A DNA stretch of 32,126 nt, taken from contig JAUNCQ010000010.1 in assembly GCA_030526515.1 (NCBI GenBank), forward strand, positions 20,150 through 52,275. The letters run 5' to 3'. This DNA comes from Coriobacteriia bacterium. Its GTDB lineage: Bacteria; Actinomycetota; Coriobacteriia; Coriobacteriales; Eggerthellaceae. How positions within the stretch are numbered: the stretch's first letter is position 1; the number at the start of each line of letters is the position of its first letter. Positions 25,736 through 32,126 of this stretch are shown in pieces. The notes beneath the pieces are model-generated. The model saw only the letters and a list, made by a program, of their open reading frames with translations, was not told where the DNA came from and did no database searches. The position numbers and the translations under genes are program-made.

Positions 25736-28099
25736 CTACACCCCCTCGAACCTAGTGAAATGATAACCCTTGAGCGGCTTGGTGGTGATGCATGCGGAGT
25801 GATCGTGATCGTTCTCCGGGGTCACCTTGTAGCACTTGCACAGGGTGGACTTGTACGGTGCGCCATAGTGGGTCGGACCATAGACGCCCATGGTGGTGAG
25901 GTTGTTGGCGTTAGAGTTGAACACACCATACAGATGCGGCTCTGCTGCCTCTTCCTCGGGGAACCACCAGCCGTGACGTGCACGGACGAGGTTCGGGATC
26001 AGGCCGGGAGCGATGTGGATCTGCTGCTTGCAGCGACCGCGACCGTTCTCGAACCAGACCCAATCGCCTTCCTTGAGACCCAGCTCAGCTGCGATCTCTT
26101 CGGAGACGTCTGCGATAGCCGTCGGATGGAACTGACGCATATGCGGCAGCTGGCGATGCTCGGAGTGGAACAGGCCGATGTGACGGTGACCAGAGGTGTA
26201 GATGTACGGGTAGGTCTTGAACAGCTCCGGAGTACGATACGGGGACTCGTACGGCTCCATGTGATGCGGCAGCGGATCGAAGCCCCACACGTCGAACAGC
26301 GGGGAGTAGATCTCGAACAGACCAGTTGCGGTAACGAAGCCGGGGCGGCCGTCCTCGCGAAGCAGGCCCTTGGCATACTTCTCGTAGGTCTCGTTCCAAT
26401 CCCACCAGTCATAGACCTTGTGGGTGAGCTCTTCGAAGGTGTAGTCGACGCCATTGCCCTCGTCCTGGATCATCCAGGTCAGGAAGTCGTAGGTGGTCTC
26501 GAACTGATCGTAGAACTCGGGGTTGAAGCGCTTGCCCATTGCCATAACGAGCTCTTCGTCAGACTTGGACTCATAGTAACGACCAGCGGAAGCGGTGATC
26601 GTACGCAGCGGCTGCCACCAAGAACGATAGGAGTCGCGCTCGACGGACATTGCCATCGGCAGAACGACGTCTGCGAAGGCCACAGCGGTCGGAGTCAGAT
26701 AGTAATCAGCCACGACGGTGTACTTGATCTTCTTCCAAGCCTTGTAGATACGAGGAGCGTCGCCACCCATGTTTGCGATGGGGTTGGTCTGCTCGACCCA
26801 GATCAGCTGCGGACGATAAGGAACGCCAGTCTCCATGGCCTCGATCAGCAGATCGGGCGGAATGAAGGGCGTGTAACCGGCCTTGTGGATCGGGGACTGA
26901 GCGGTACCGATGCGGCGGTCGAGCATCTCGGGGGAGATGAACTCGAGGCCAGCGCCGTACTTCTTAGAGGAGTTGTATGCATAACGCATCTGGATGTTGC
27001 CACCCGGGACGTCCAGGTTGCCGCAGATGGCGACCATGTCGTCGATAGCGTTGGAAGCCTCCATAGCGGAGATCTGCATGTCGATTGCCAGACCCCACTG
27101 GACAGCGGAGGGCTTGCCGGAAGCATACAGGCGAGCAGCGTCAATCAGATCCTGCTCGTCGATCCAGCAGATCTCAGCGACCTTGTCGGTCGGATACTCC
27201 TGGACGCGCTCAGCGAGGGACTCGAAGCCGTAGGTCCAAGTGTTGGTCCACTCAGCGTCATACAGTTCCTCGTTGATGATGACGTTCAGCATACCGAGTG
27301 CCAGAGCGCAGTCGGTGCCAGGACGAACCTGCAGCCAAATGTCAGCCTTGGAGGCCAGCCAGGTCAGAGCCGGGTCGACAACGATGAGCTTGGAGCCCAT
27401 GCGCAGCAGGTCGATCAGCCAGTGACCCATGAAGCCGTCGGGGTTGGAAGCCAGAGGCTCGTTAGCCCAAACGATGATAACTTCAGGCTTCTTCCAATCA
27501 GCGTTGTTGTAGCGATCGGGGTGAGTCTGAGCGTTGTCAAGAATCCAGCAGTCGCCGCACTGCAGCAGGTTAGCGGTCATGCGGGGCTGATAGCAGGAGT
27601 CTGCGGACAGGAAGCCGAAGGACATGTTCGGAGAACCGAAAGCAGTACGCAGGATCATTGCGCCCTGCCACATTGCGTTACGGCCGGTACCGGACAGAGC
27701 AACGACGCCCTCGGGGCCGATGCCGCCGAACTCTTCCTTGATGATCTTGCAGCAATCAGCGAATGCTTCCTCGATGAAGTCAAGAGCCTCATCCCAGGTC
27801 ACGCGATTCCACTGGTTGGAACCCTTCTCGCCAGCCAGCAGCAGAGGCCACTTCAGACGATCGTGGTTGTAAATCTGCTCAACCATGTTGATGCAGCGCA
27901 GGCAAAGACGACCCTGGCTGTAAGCGAAGTTCGGGTCACCCTCGACTCGCTCGAGCTTGCCGTCCTTGACGTAGGTCAGGACACCACAACCATTGTGGCA
28001 GCCAGGACCGGTCCAGACTGAGGTACGTGTTACTTCATAACCATCCTCGTACCAACGCCAATCTGTCTTATACAGATCTTTATTGATCTCATTGATCAT
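25736..28099 (-). CDS. Molybdopterin oxidoreductase catalytic subunit (DMSO reductase superfamily)
   Basis: The 787-residue protein has the full fold: N-terminal Fe-S segment, molybdopterin core (WDEALDFIEEAF, GTGRNAMWQGAM, VIIVWANEPLASNPDG) and the C-terminal dinucleotide-binding domain (TSGHRHIGLFHSEHRQLP, GDWVWFENGRG). The Fe-S motif is altered. The canonical first Cys is Gly31; Cys34, Cys38 and Cys66 are in place, and an extra Cys69 (LCLRC) could supply the fourth ligand. Cys169 in SADSCYQPR is the likely Mo/W ligand. No twin-arginine signal, so it is cytoplasmic. Partners are the two-cluster ferredoxin and zinc ribbon B. I cannot name the substrate; acetylene hydratase-, transhydroxylase- and dehydroxylase-like branches are all possible. 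AAAGGGGGAA precedes ATG 28099. No GGRCGAAA octamer occurs. Confidence 0.9.
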   Translation of the reverse strand: MINEINKDLYKTDWRWYEDGYEVTRTSVWTGPGCHNGCGVLTYVKDGKLERVEGDPNFAYSQGRLCLRCINMVEQIYNHDRLKWPLLLAGEKGSNQWNRVTWDEALDFIEEAFADCCKIIKEEFGGIGPEGVVALSGTGRNAMWQGAMILRTAFGSPNMSFGFLSADSCYQPRMTANLLQCGDCWILDNAQTHPDRYNNADWKKPEVIIVWANEPLASNPDGFMGHWLIDLLRMGSKLIVVDPALTWLASKADIWLQVRPGTDCALALGMLNVIINEELYDAEWTNTWTYGFESLAERVQEYPTDKVAEICWIDEQDLIDAARLYASGKPSAVQWGLAIDMQISAMEASNAIDDMVAICGNLDVPGGNIQMRYAYNSSKKYGAGLEFISPEMLDRRIGTAQSPIHKAGYTPFIPPDLLIEAMETGVPYRPQLIWVEQTNPIANMGGDAPRIYKAWKKIKYTVVADYYLTPTAVAFADVVLPMAMSVERDSYRSWWQPLRTITASAGRYYESKSDEELVMAMGKRFNPEFYDQFETTYDFLTWMIQDEGNGVDYTFEELTHKVYDWWDWNETYEKYAKGLLREDGRPGFVTATGLFEIYSPLFDVWGFDPLPHHMEPYESPYRTPELFKTYPYIYTSGHRHIGLFHSEHRQLPHMRQFHPTAIADVSEEIAAELGLKEGDWVWFENGRGRCKQQIHIAPGLIPNLVRARHGWWFPEEEAAEPHLYGVFNSNANNLTTMGVYGPTHYGAPYKSTLCKCYKVTPENDHDHSACITTKPLKGYHFTRFEGV

Positions 28100-28349
28100 G
28101 AAATATTCCCCCTTTCAATCTTTCTCACTCAATGGATTAGCTGGTTAGCAGCGTCTTTACTGCCAACCATCTCCTATGTGTGTCCCGCACATGCGAGACG
28201 GTGCTAAAAGGCCTTCCTGCAGATTCGGAGGATCCCTGACTTCCTCGTCTTCCTAGCCCTTCGCGATTCCCCTGAATCGTTCCGGAACGGATACACCTGC
28301 GATCTGGCCGAGAAGCTAAATCAGCTGGCGCGCTTGGCGCCGAAGGGAC
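28100..28349 (-). promoter_or_regulatory. Structured leader region of the molybdoenzyme operon
   Basis: On the minus strand two consecutive hairpins precede the Shine-Dalgarno. One has 7-bp arms at 28182-28188 and 28193-28199 (loop ACAT). The other has 9-bp arms at 28143-28151 and 28160-28168 (loop CGTCTTTA); each has one G-U pair. Further upstream is a 12-bp perfect palindrome CGTTCCGGAACG (28278-28289), a candidate operator. The conserved wobble pairs hint at a functional RNA, but I cannot match it to a named riboswitch. Confidence 0.45.
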
Positions 28350-28532
28350 TTAAGCCGCGGGCGGCTTCGGTGCGCCGGGAGCAGCCGGTGCGCCGGGAGC
28401 TGCAGCAGCAGCGTCGCCAGCAGCGAGCTCAGCGCCGCACTTCTTGCACTTGGTCAGCTCGGGGGCGTTGAAAGCACCGCAAGCGTCGCACTTCTTCATC
28501 ATTTCGTCGAACGACGGGGGCCTGAAGCACAT
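28350..28532 (-). CDS. Small zinc-ribbon protein, copy C
   Basis: The 60-residue protein starts MCFRPPSFDEMMKKCDACGA and continues FNAPELTKCKKCGAEL, ending in an Ala/Pro/Gly-rich tail. FRPP, the CxxC pair, FNA and CKKCGA align with copies A and B, so this is a shorter paralogue with a different tail. I take ATG 28532, which has GAGG 7 bases upstream, over an in-frame ATG at 28601 with no Shine-Dalgarno. It lies 250 bp upstream of the molybdoenzyme gene on the same strand with no obvious terminator between, and has a long AT-rich upstream region with conserved blocks. Confidence 0.8.
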   Translation of the reverse strand: MCFRPPSFDEMMKKCDACGAFNAPELTKCKKCGAELAAGDAAAAAPGAPAAPGAPKPPAA

Positions 28533-28870
28533 AATCGATCCTCTTTCTCTAGATGATCTCTTTCGAGAAAACGTTCCGGTCGGGCCTCCCGATTTATTCA
28601 ATCGTCCCCGACCGCTTATGAACTATATCACACATCCGATTGAGGAGTAGTCCTGATTCGCTCATTTTTTTCGTCAGTTGTAGTTACACCCGTACTAGCA
28701 AAGATTTCAGCGCAATTTGCCAGATTATTGGATAGTACTACTCGTATTATGAGAGAACGTTTTCCCAGGTCACAGGGGCATACCATCTACGTTGGTGACA
28801 AGTACTAGAATTGAATATATCTTAATTGAGGATTATTCAATCTTTTCAATATGCCCTTTGATTTCGTCTG

Positions 28871-28930
28871 AAAATCAAAGCCTACCTTTTCACTGAGTAT
28901 TAGGGAAAAGGGTAGATCCGGCTTGATTTT
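28871..28930. repeat. Long imperfect inverted repeat
   Basis: AAAATCAAAGCC with TACCTTTTC (28871-28891) pairs with GAAAAGGGTA and GGCTTGATTTT (28905-28930). The 5-base insertion GATCC in the right arm makes a bulge. The loop is about 13 bases. It could be a small RNA, a second terminator for the minus strand or a remnant of a short transposable element. Confidence 0.5.
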
Positions 28931-28946
28931 GGATGTTTCAGCGCAC

Positions 28947-28973
28947 AAAAAAGAGGAGCCCGTGGGCTCCTCT
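28947..28973 (-). terminator. Terminator of the LRR/Cys-rich operon
   Basis: AGAGGAGCCC and GGGCTCCTCT pair (28952-28973), followed on the minus strand by TTTTTT. It lies 16 bp past the stop codon of the Cys-rich gene. Confidence 0.9.
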
Positions 28974-28988
28974 CATACGCCGTATGAT

Positions 28989-29336
28989 TCAGTGTCGTGC
29001 CTTCGACGCTGCCGTCGGATGGGCGTCCAGCCACTCCTGGCTCGGCGGCGTGTTGCGCTCGCAGGGCTGGTCTCCCCAGTCGTGCTTCGGACTAGTGCTC
29101 TTGCCGCAGCTGTAGGCGCACAGCTTGCCGCTGTAGTTGCACAGGACCACCTTGGGCCTGCACATGTCGGTCAGGTCCTTGCCGCACTTCTTGCACAGCA
29201 AGTCGCCTCCTGCAATCACCTGAGCCTTCTCGAAGACCGTCAGCGTCCCGCAGTCGGGGCAGTTGCCCGGACGGAACGGCGGCGGCTGGCACTTGCCGCA
29301 CCAGGGATTGCAGATCCAGCATCCTCCTCCTGCCAT
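28989..29336 (-). CDS. Cysteine-rich multi-zinc-knuckle protein
   Basis: A 115-residue protein with about 14 cysteines. CWICNPWCGKC near the start is followed by PPFRPGNCPDCG. Farther on are LLCKKCGKDL, and then MCRPKVVLCN with LCAYSCGKS. The CPDC/CKKC pair and the PPFRP element recall the three zinc-ribbon proteins, so it may be an enlarged member of that family binding two or more metals. The tail is polar (EWLDAHPTAASKARH). GGGG precedes ATG 29336. It follows the LRR gene by 48 bp with no terminator between and is the last gene of that unit. I do not recognise a named family. Confidence 0.75.
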   Translation of the reverse strand: MAGGGCWICNPWCGKCQPPPFRPGNCPDCGTLTVFEKAQVIAGGDLLCKKCGKDLTDMCRPKVVLCNYSGKLCAYSCGKSTSPKHDWGDQPCERNTPPSQEWLDAHPTAASKARH

Positions 29337-29384
29337 GGATCCCCCTTTTCTGGTTGGTTACTCACTCACAAGCACACGCTACGC

Positions 29385-31469
29385 CTACTGGTTCAAATAA
29401 GCAAGGAACTCCTGGGCGTTCTCGCTTTCCGCGATCTTGATGGCAAGCTCGCGGTTTTCACCCTGAAGATAACCATTGCGGTCAAGCAACTTGACGGCAT
29501 CAAGGTCGCCGGTCTGCACGTATCGCAGCAGCGCCGGGTTCATGTAGCGCTCCAGAGCGGAGTTGTAGTTCACCCGGGCGAAACGGTCCAGCTTAATGGG
29601 GCGCTCGATGCGCGTCACGGCCATCTTCAGCACCATACCGGGGTCGTACTGGGTCACGGCCATGCTGTCATAGGACGCGAAGTCGAAGAACAGGCCGTCC
29701 TCGTCCATGCACAAGGCACGGCTGAAGTCGTTGATATCGCGGGCATGGTGGGGGCACAGAACCTCCACGTGGTCGAAGCCATCCACCTCATGCGGGAAGT
29801 CGATGACCACCTTGTCCAGCATGTCCACGCCCATCATGGCGCGGGGATCGATGTGCTTGATGCCCGCATGGAAGCGCAGCTCCGCCACGTAGGCGTAGTG
29901 GAAGCACATGTCGGCAATGTAGGTGACCTGCTCGGGGATGACCACGCAGTCGCAGGGCTCCACGAACACCAGGGCCTTGTGGCCGTTGGGACAGCGCTCG
30001 ATGAGCAGGTTGCTCTGGTAGTAGTAGCGCTCGTTGGCCGGGTCCACGTCCAGGTGGCGAATGGTCCTGCGGTCATGCTCGAGGGTGTCTCCGGCGGTCT
30101 CCAGGGCGTTCTTGCCCAGGCGATCCACCTTCGGACCCAGATGCACGGACTCCAGGGACGTACGCCAGAACGCGTTGGCGCCGATTTCCTCCAGGGAATC
30201 CGGGAAGTTCACCTGGCGCAGCACGTCACAGGAGCGGAAGGCGGCATCGCCGATACTGCGGATGCCCTCCGGCAGGGTGACTTGCTGCAGGTTCATGTGG
30301 TTTTCACAGGCGCCCGCGGCCACGGTGACCGTGCCAGGCGCCACGTCATACTGCTCCGGCTTGCCGTACAGGCCCTCGAACACCAGGCCGTCCTCCCCGC
30401 GGGAGTACAGGCCCTGGCCATCCAGGGTCAGGTACGGGTTTTCGGGCGATACGGTCAGGCTGTAGCCGCCCTCCCCCGCCAGCATGCGGGCGTCGAAGGC
30501 ATGCAGGCCCATGCGACGCACCGATGCGGGCACGTCCACGCTCTTCAAGCCGCGGCACTGGGCGAAAGCCTTGTCGGAAATGACCTCAACACCGTCAGCC
30601 ATGCGCACCTGCTCCAGCTTCAGGCAGGAGCCGAAGGCGTTTTCGCCCACGGTACGCAGGGTTGCGGGCAGATCAAGCTCCGCAATGCCGGTGCGGAAGA
30701 AGGCAAAGGAGCCTATGCTTTCCACATTGCCCAGGTCAACGGCGGCCAGCTTGGTCTGGCCCTTGAAGGCCGAATGGCCGATGGCACGACAGCCTGCGGG
30801 CACCTGATAGGACTCCACGGTGACCAGCGCGCTGATCAGCTCGGAGCCGTCGGCCGTGAACAGCGCCACACCGTCGGTGCTCAGATGCGGGTTGTCGGGC
30901 GAGATGACGATCTTGGTCAGATGCTGATGGTTGAAGACCTGCTCTCCCACCTTGGCCACGGCCGCCGGAATGGTCACTTCCTGCAGCGGGCAATCATAGA
31001 AGTTGCGGGTCTGGAGCACCGTCAGGGACGCCGGAAGCGTCAGGTCGGTGACCTTCATGCAGCCGCTGAGCACGGATGCATCGATTTCCGTGAGGGCGTC
31101 GGAGAAGACCACACGCTTCAGGCTGAAGCAGCGGCCGAACGCCTTCTGGCCGACCTTATTTATAGTAGGCGGCATCTGCACGGATTCCATGCGGCCGTCC
31201 ATGAAGGCGCCGCTGATGATTTCCCGCACCTCGAGCTCACCGAGTCGGGACGGGATGATGACGTCGGCTTCCGCGCCTTCGTAGCGCACGATACTGGCGT
31301 AGGACTCCGAGGAGCCTTCGTCCGCGGAAACCACGTAGACCCAGTCGCCCTCCTTGATGCAATCCTGTTCCTGGATCACGCGACCGACGCCTACGCTGCC
31401 GACGACATTGGATCGAATGGCCTCCTGGCCCTTCTTCGACCACTGGGAAAAGTCCATTAGTTCTTGCAA
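29385..31469 (-). CDS. BspA-type leucine-rich-repeat protein with ankyrin-like tail
   Basis: About 694 residues. The body is a series of LRR_5 (BspA/TpLRR) repeats with the pattern seen in LPASLTVLQTRNFYDCPLQE and LPATLRTVGENAFGSCLKLE, interrupted near 400 and 500 by non-repeat inserts. The last 50 residues (LLRYVQTGDLDAVKLLDRNG) resemble an ankyrin repeat. No signal peptide or membrane anchor is visible, so unlike many BspA proteins it may be intracellular. I favour the TTG at 31469 because AGGGGG stands 6 bases ahead of it and a TATGCT -10 box lies at 31503-31508. ATG 31457 and ATG 31490 are alternatives, the latter with no Shine-Dalgarno. It is likely cotranscribed with the Cys-rich gene. 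Confidence 0.82.
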   Translation of the reverse strand: MQELMDFSQWSKKGQEAIRSNVVGSVGVGRVIQEQDCIKEGDWVYVVSADEGSSESYASIVRYEGAEADVIIPSRLGELEVREIISGAFMDGRMESVQMPPTINKVGQKAFGRCFSLKRVVFSDALTEIDASVLSGCMKVTDLTLPASLTVLQTRNFYDCPLQEVTIPAAVAKVGEQVFNHQHLTKIVISPDNPHLSTDGVALFTADGSELISALVTVESYQVPAGCRAIGHSAFKGQTKLAAVDLGNVESIGSFAFFRTGIAELDLPATLRTVGENAFGSCLKLEQVRMADGVEVISDKAFAQCRGLKSVDVPASVRRMGLHAFDARMLAGEGGYSLTVSPENPYLTLDGQGLYSRGEDGLVFEGLYGKPEQYDVAPGTVTVAAGACENHMNLQQVTLPEGIRSIGDAAFRSCDVLRQVNFPDSLEEIGANAFWRTSLESVHLGPKVDRLGKNALETAGDTLEHDRRTIRHLDVDPANERYYYQSNLLIERCPNGHKALVFVEPCDCVVIPEQVTYIADMCFHYAYVAELRFHAGIKHIDPRAMMGVDMLDKVVIDFPHEVDGFDHVEVLCPHHARDINDFSRALCMDEDGLFFDFASYDSMAVTQYDPGMVLKMAVTRIERPIKLDRFARVNYNSALERYMNPALLRYVQTGDLDAVKLLDRNGYLQGENRELAIKIAESENAQEFLAYLNQ

Positions 31470-31502
31470 AACGAACCCCCTGTCTGTCATTTTTGCCGCT
31501 TT

Positions 31503-31508
31503 AGCATA
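31503..31508 (-). promoter_or_regulatory. Candidate -10 box of the LRR gene
   Basis: TATGCT on the minus strand, which predicts a leader of about 30 nt carrying AGGGGG and supports the TTG start. The -35 was not resolved. Confidence 0.4.
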
Positions 31509-31599
31509 GCACAGCGCCTCGGGGCGACCCCCACGTGAGCTGTCTTCAGCCCCTGCCATGATTTTCCCGTGGACGAAAACAGCGCGAAACAATGCTCCG

Positions 31600-31605
31600 T
31601 ATAAT
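31600..31605 (+). promoter_or_regulatory. -10 box of ddh
   Basis: Perfect TATAAT 39 bp before the ddh start codon. No clear -35. A GGACGAAA octamer (31571-31578) lies at the position where a -35 would be expected. Confidence 0.55.
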
Positions 31606-31644
31606 GTGCATGGATAAACGTAAACCTGCGAAGATCGGAGCAGC

Positions 31645-32126
31645 ATGAATATTGGTATTGTGGGCTACGGCAACCTGGGCCGCGGCATCGAGAGCGCAAT
31701 CCGCCAGAACGACGACATGGAGCTGGCAGCGGTGTTCACCCGTCGCGAGCCCTCCACCGTGACCATCCAGACCGAGGGCGTGCCCGTATACAACGTGGCC
31801 GACTTCGAGCAGCATGCTGCCGAGGTCGACGTGCTGGTCATGTGCGGCGGCAGCGCCACCGACCTGCCGGAGCAGACCCCGGTGTTCGCCAAGATGTGCA
31901 ACGTGATCGACAGCTTCGACACCCATGCCAACATCCCCCAGCACTTCGCCAACGTTGACGAGGCTGCCAAGGAGTCCGGCCACACCGCGCTGATCAGCTG
32001 CGGCTGGGACCCGGGCATGTTCAGCCTGAACCGCCTGTACGGCAACTGCATCCTGCCCGAGGGCAACGACTACACCTTCTGGGGCAAGGGCGTGAGCCAG
32101 GGCCACTCCGACGCCGTCCGTCGCAT
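31645..32126 (+). CDS. ddh: meso-Diaminopimelate D-dehydrogenase, 5' part
   Basis: The first 160 residues are visible; the gene runs out of the window. Ddh reductively aminates tetrahydrodipicolinate to meso-diaminopimelate with NADPH and ammonia, a one-step route to lysine and peptidoglycan precursors. The N-terminal Rossmann motif GIVGYGNLGRGIE, CGGSATDLPEQTP, SFDTHANIPQHF, the signature SCGWDPGMFSLNRLYG and GKGVSQGHSDAVRRI closely follow the Corynebacterium enzyme as I recall it. ATG 31645 has CGGAG upstream. It is divergent from the LRR gene. Confidence is high despite the truncation. Confidence 0.95.
   Translation, partial: MNIGIVGYGNLGRGIESAIRQNDDMELAAVFTRREPSTVTIQTEGVPVYNVADFEQHAAEVDVLVMCGGSATDLPEQTPVFAKMCNVIDSFDTHANIPQHFANVDEAAKESGHTALISCGWDPGMFSLNRLYGNCILPEGNDYTFWGKGVSQGHSDAVRR

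Larger units (their letters stand above)
28533..28988. other. Long AT-rich intergenic region with shared regulatory blocks
   Basis: 456 bp without a gene. Blocks shared with 17794-18318 are 28691-28718 (CGTACTAG, AGATTTCAGCGCAATTT) and 28733-28788 (TAGTACTA, CGTTTTCCCAGG, CATACCATCT). Also present are an inverted repeat ATTGAATA/TATTCAAT (28810-28817 and 28834-28841), a longer imperfect inverted repeat (28871-28930) and the terminator at 28947-28973. TATAGT on the minus strand near 28625 could be a -10 for zinc ribbon C. GC content is clearly lower than in the flanking genes. Confidence 0.5.

Noticed and set aside
25760-28021. A 753-codon open frame opposite the molybdoenzyme gene
   Set aside because: It is a shadow of a well-conserved gene and shows no recognisable domain or ribosome-binding site.
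28923-31460. An 845-codon open frame opposite the LRR and Cys-rich genes
   Set aside because: Its composition mirrors the opposite-strand genes. It runs through the terminator at 28947-28973 and has no start signal.

Overview
The window (about 62% GC) looks like the chromosome of an actinobacterium of the class Coriobacteriia, most likely family Eggerthellaceae (Eggerthella/Gordonibacter/Slackia-like). This is inferred from strong G/C-ending codon bias, an OxlT-type MFS carrier, a DMSO-reductase-superfamily molybdoenzyme with tiny zinc-ribbon companions, and meso-diaminopimelate dehydrogenase. No tRNA, rRNA, CRISPR array, insertion sequence or prophage gene was seen.

Layout. 1-1640: 3' part of a surface-anchored protein. 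1728-3282 (minus): an unknown 163-aa protein and a stand-alone DUF262 protein. 3441-4355: EamA exporter. 4498-7728 (minus): carB. 7961-8479: Nudix hydrolase. 8529-13598 (minus): five-gene peptide/nickel-type ABC importer. It has a histidine-rich ATPase and a palindromic operator at its promoter, so nickel or another transition metal is the likely cargo. 13811-14860 (minus): secreted metallo-beta-lactamase-fold protein related to the ComEC hydrolase domain. 15116-15808: DnaA/Hda-like AAA+ protein behind a promoter and a 20-bp palindrome. 16116-17399: OxlT-like MFS carrier. 17584-17793 (minus): first zinc-ribbon protein. 18319-22582: two divergent trigger-factor-like chaperones, then HtpG (Hsp90). 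22607-24876: an aldo/keto-reductase fold protein that has lost three of four catalytic residues, then a methyltransferase-GNAT fusion. 25000-28532 (minus): zinc ribbon, molybdoenzyme, two-cluster ferredoxin subunit, second zinc ribbon. 28989-31469 (minus): LRR protein and a Cys-rich protein. 31645-end: start of ddh.

Three themes stand out. (1) The octamer GGRCGAAA occurs about 40 times on the two strands against roughly 2 expected from base composition. It is enriched between genes, sits as inverted pairs near gene ends and is absent from carB and the molybdoenzyme block. It behaves like a DNA-uptake-type or other genome-wide signal sequence. (2) A family of 60-70-residue zinc-ribbon proteins is dispersed around the redox genes. 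Two copies differ at 28 nucleotides, all third codon positions, with one amino-acid change. Two zinc-ribbon genes share conserved blocks in their long upstream regions. (3) Several proteins are degenerate versions of central families (trigger factor without its ribosome-docking signature, DnaA-like ATPase without DNA-binding domain, AKR without Tyr/Lys/His), which suggests repurposing rather than housekeeping roles.
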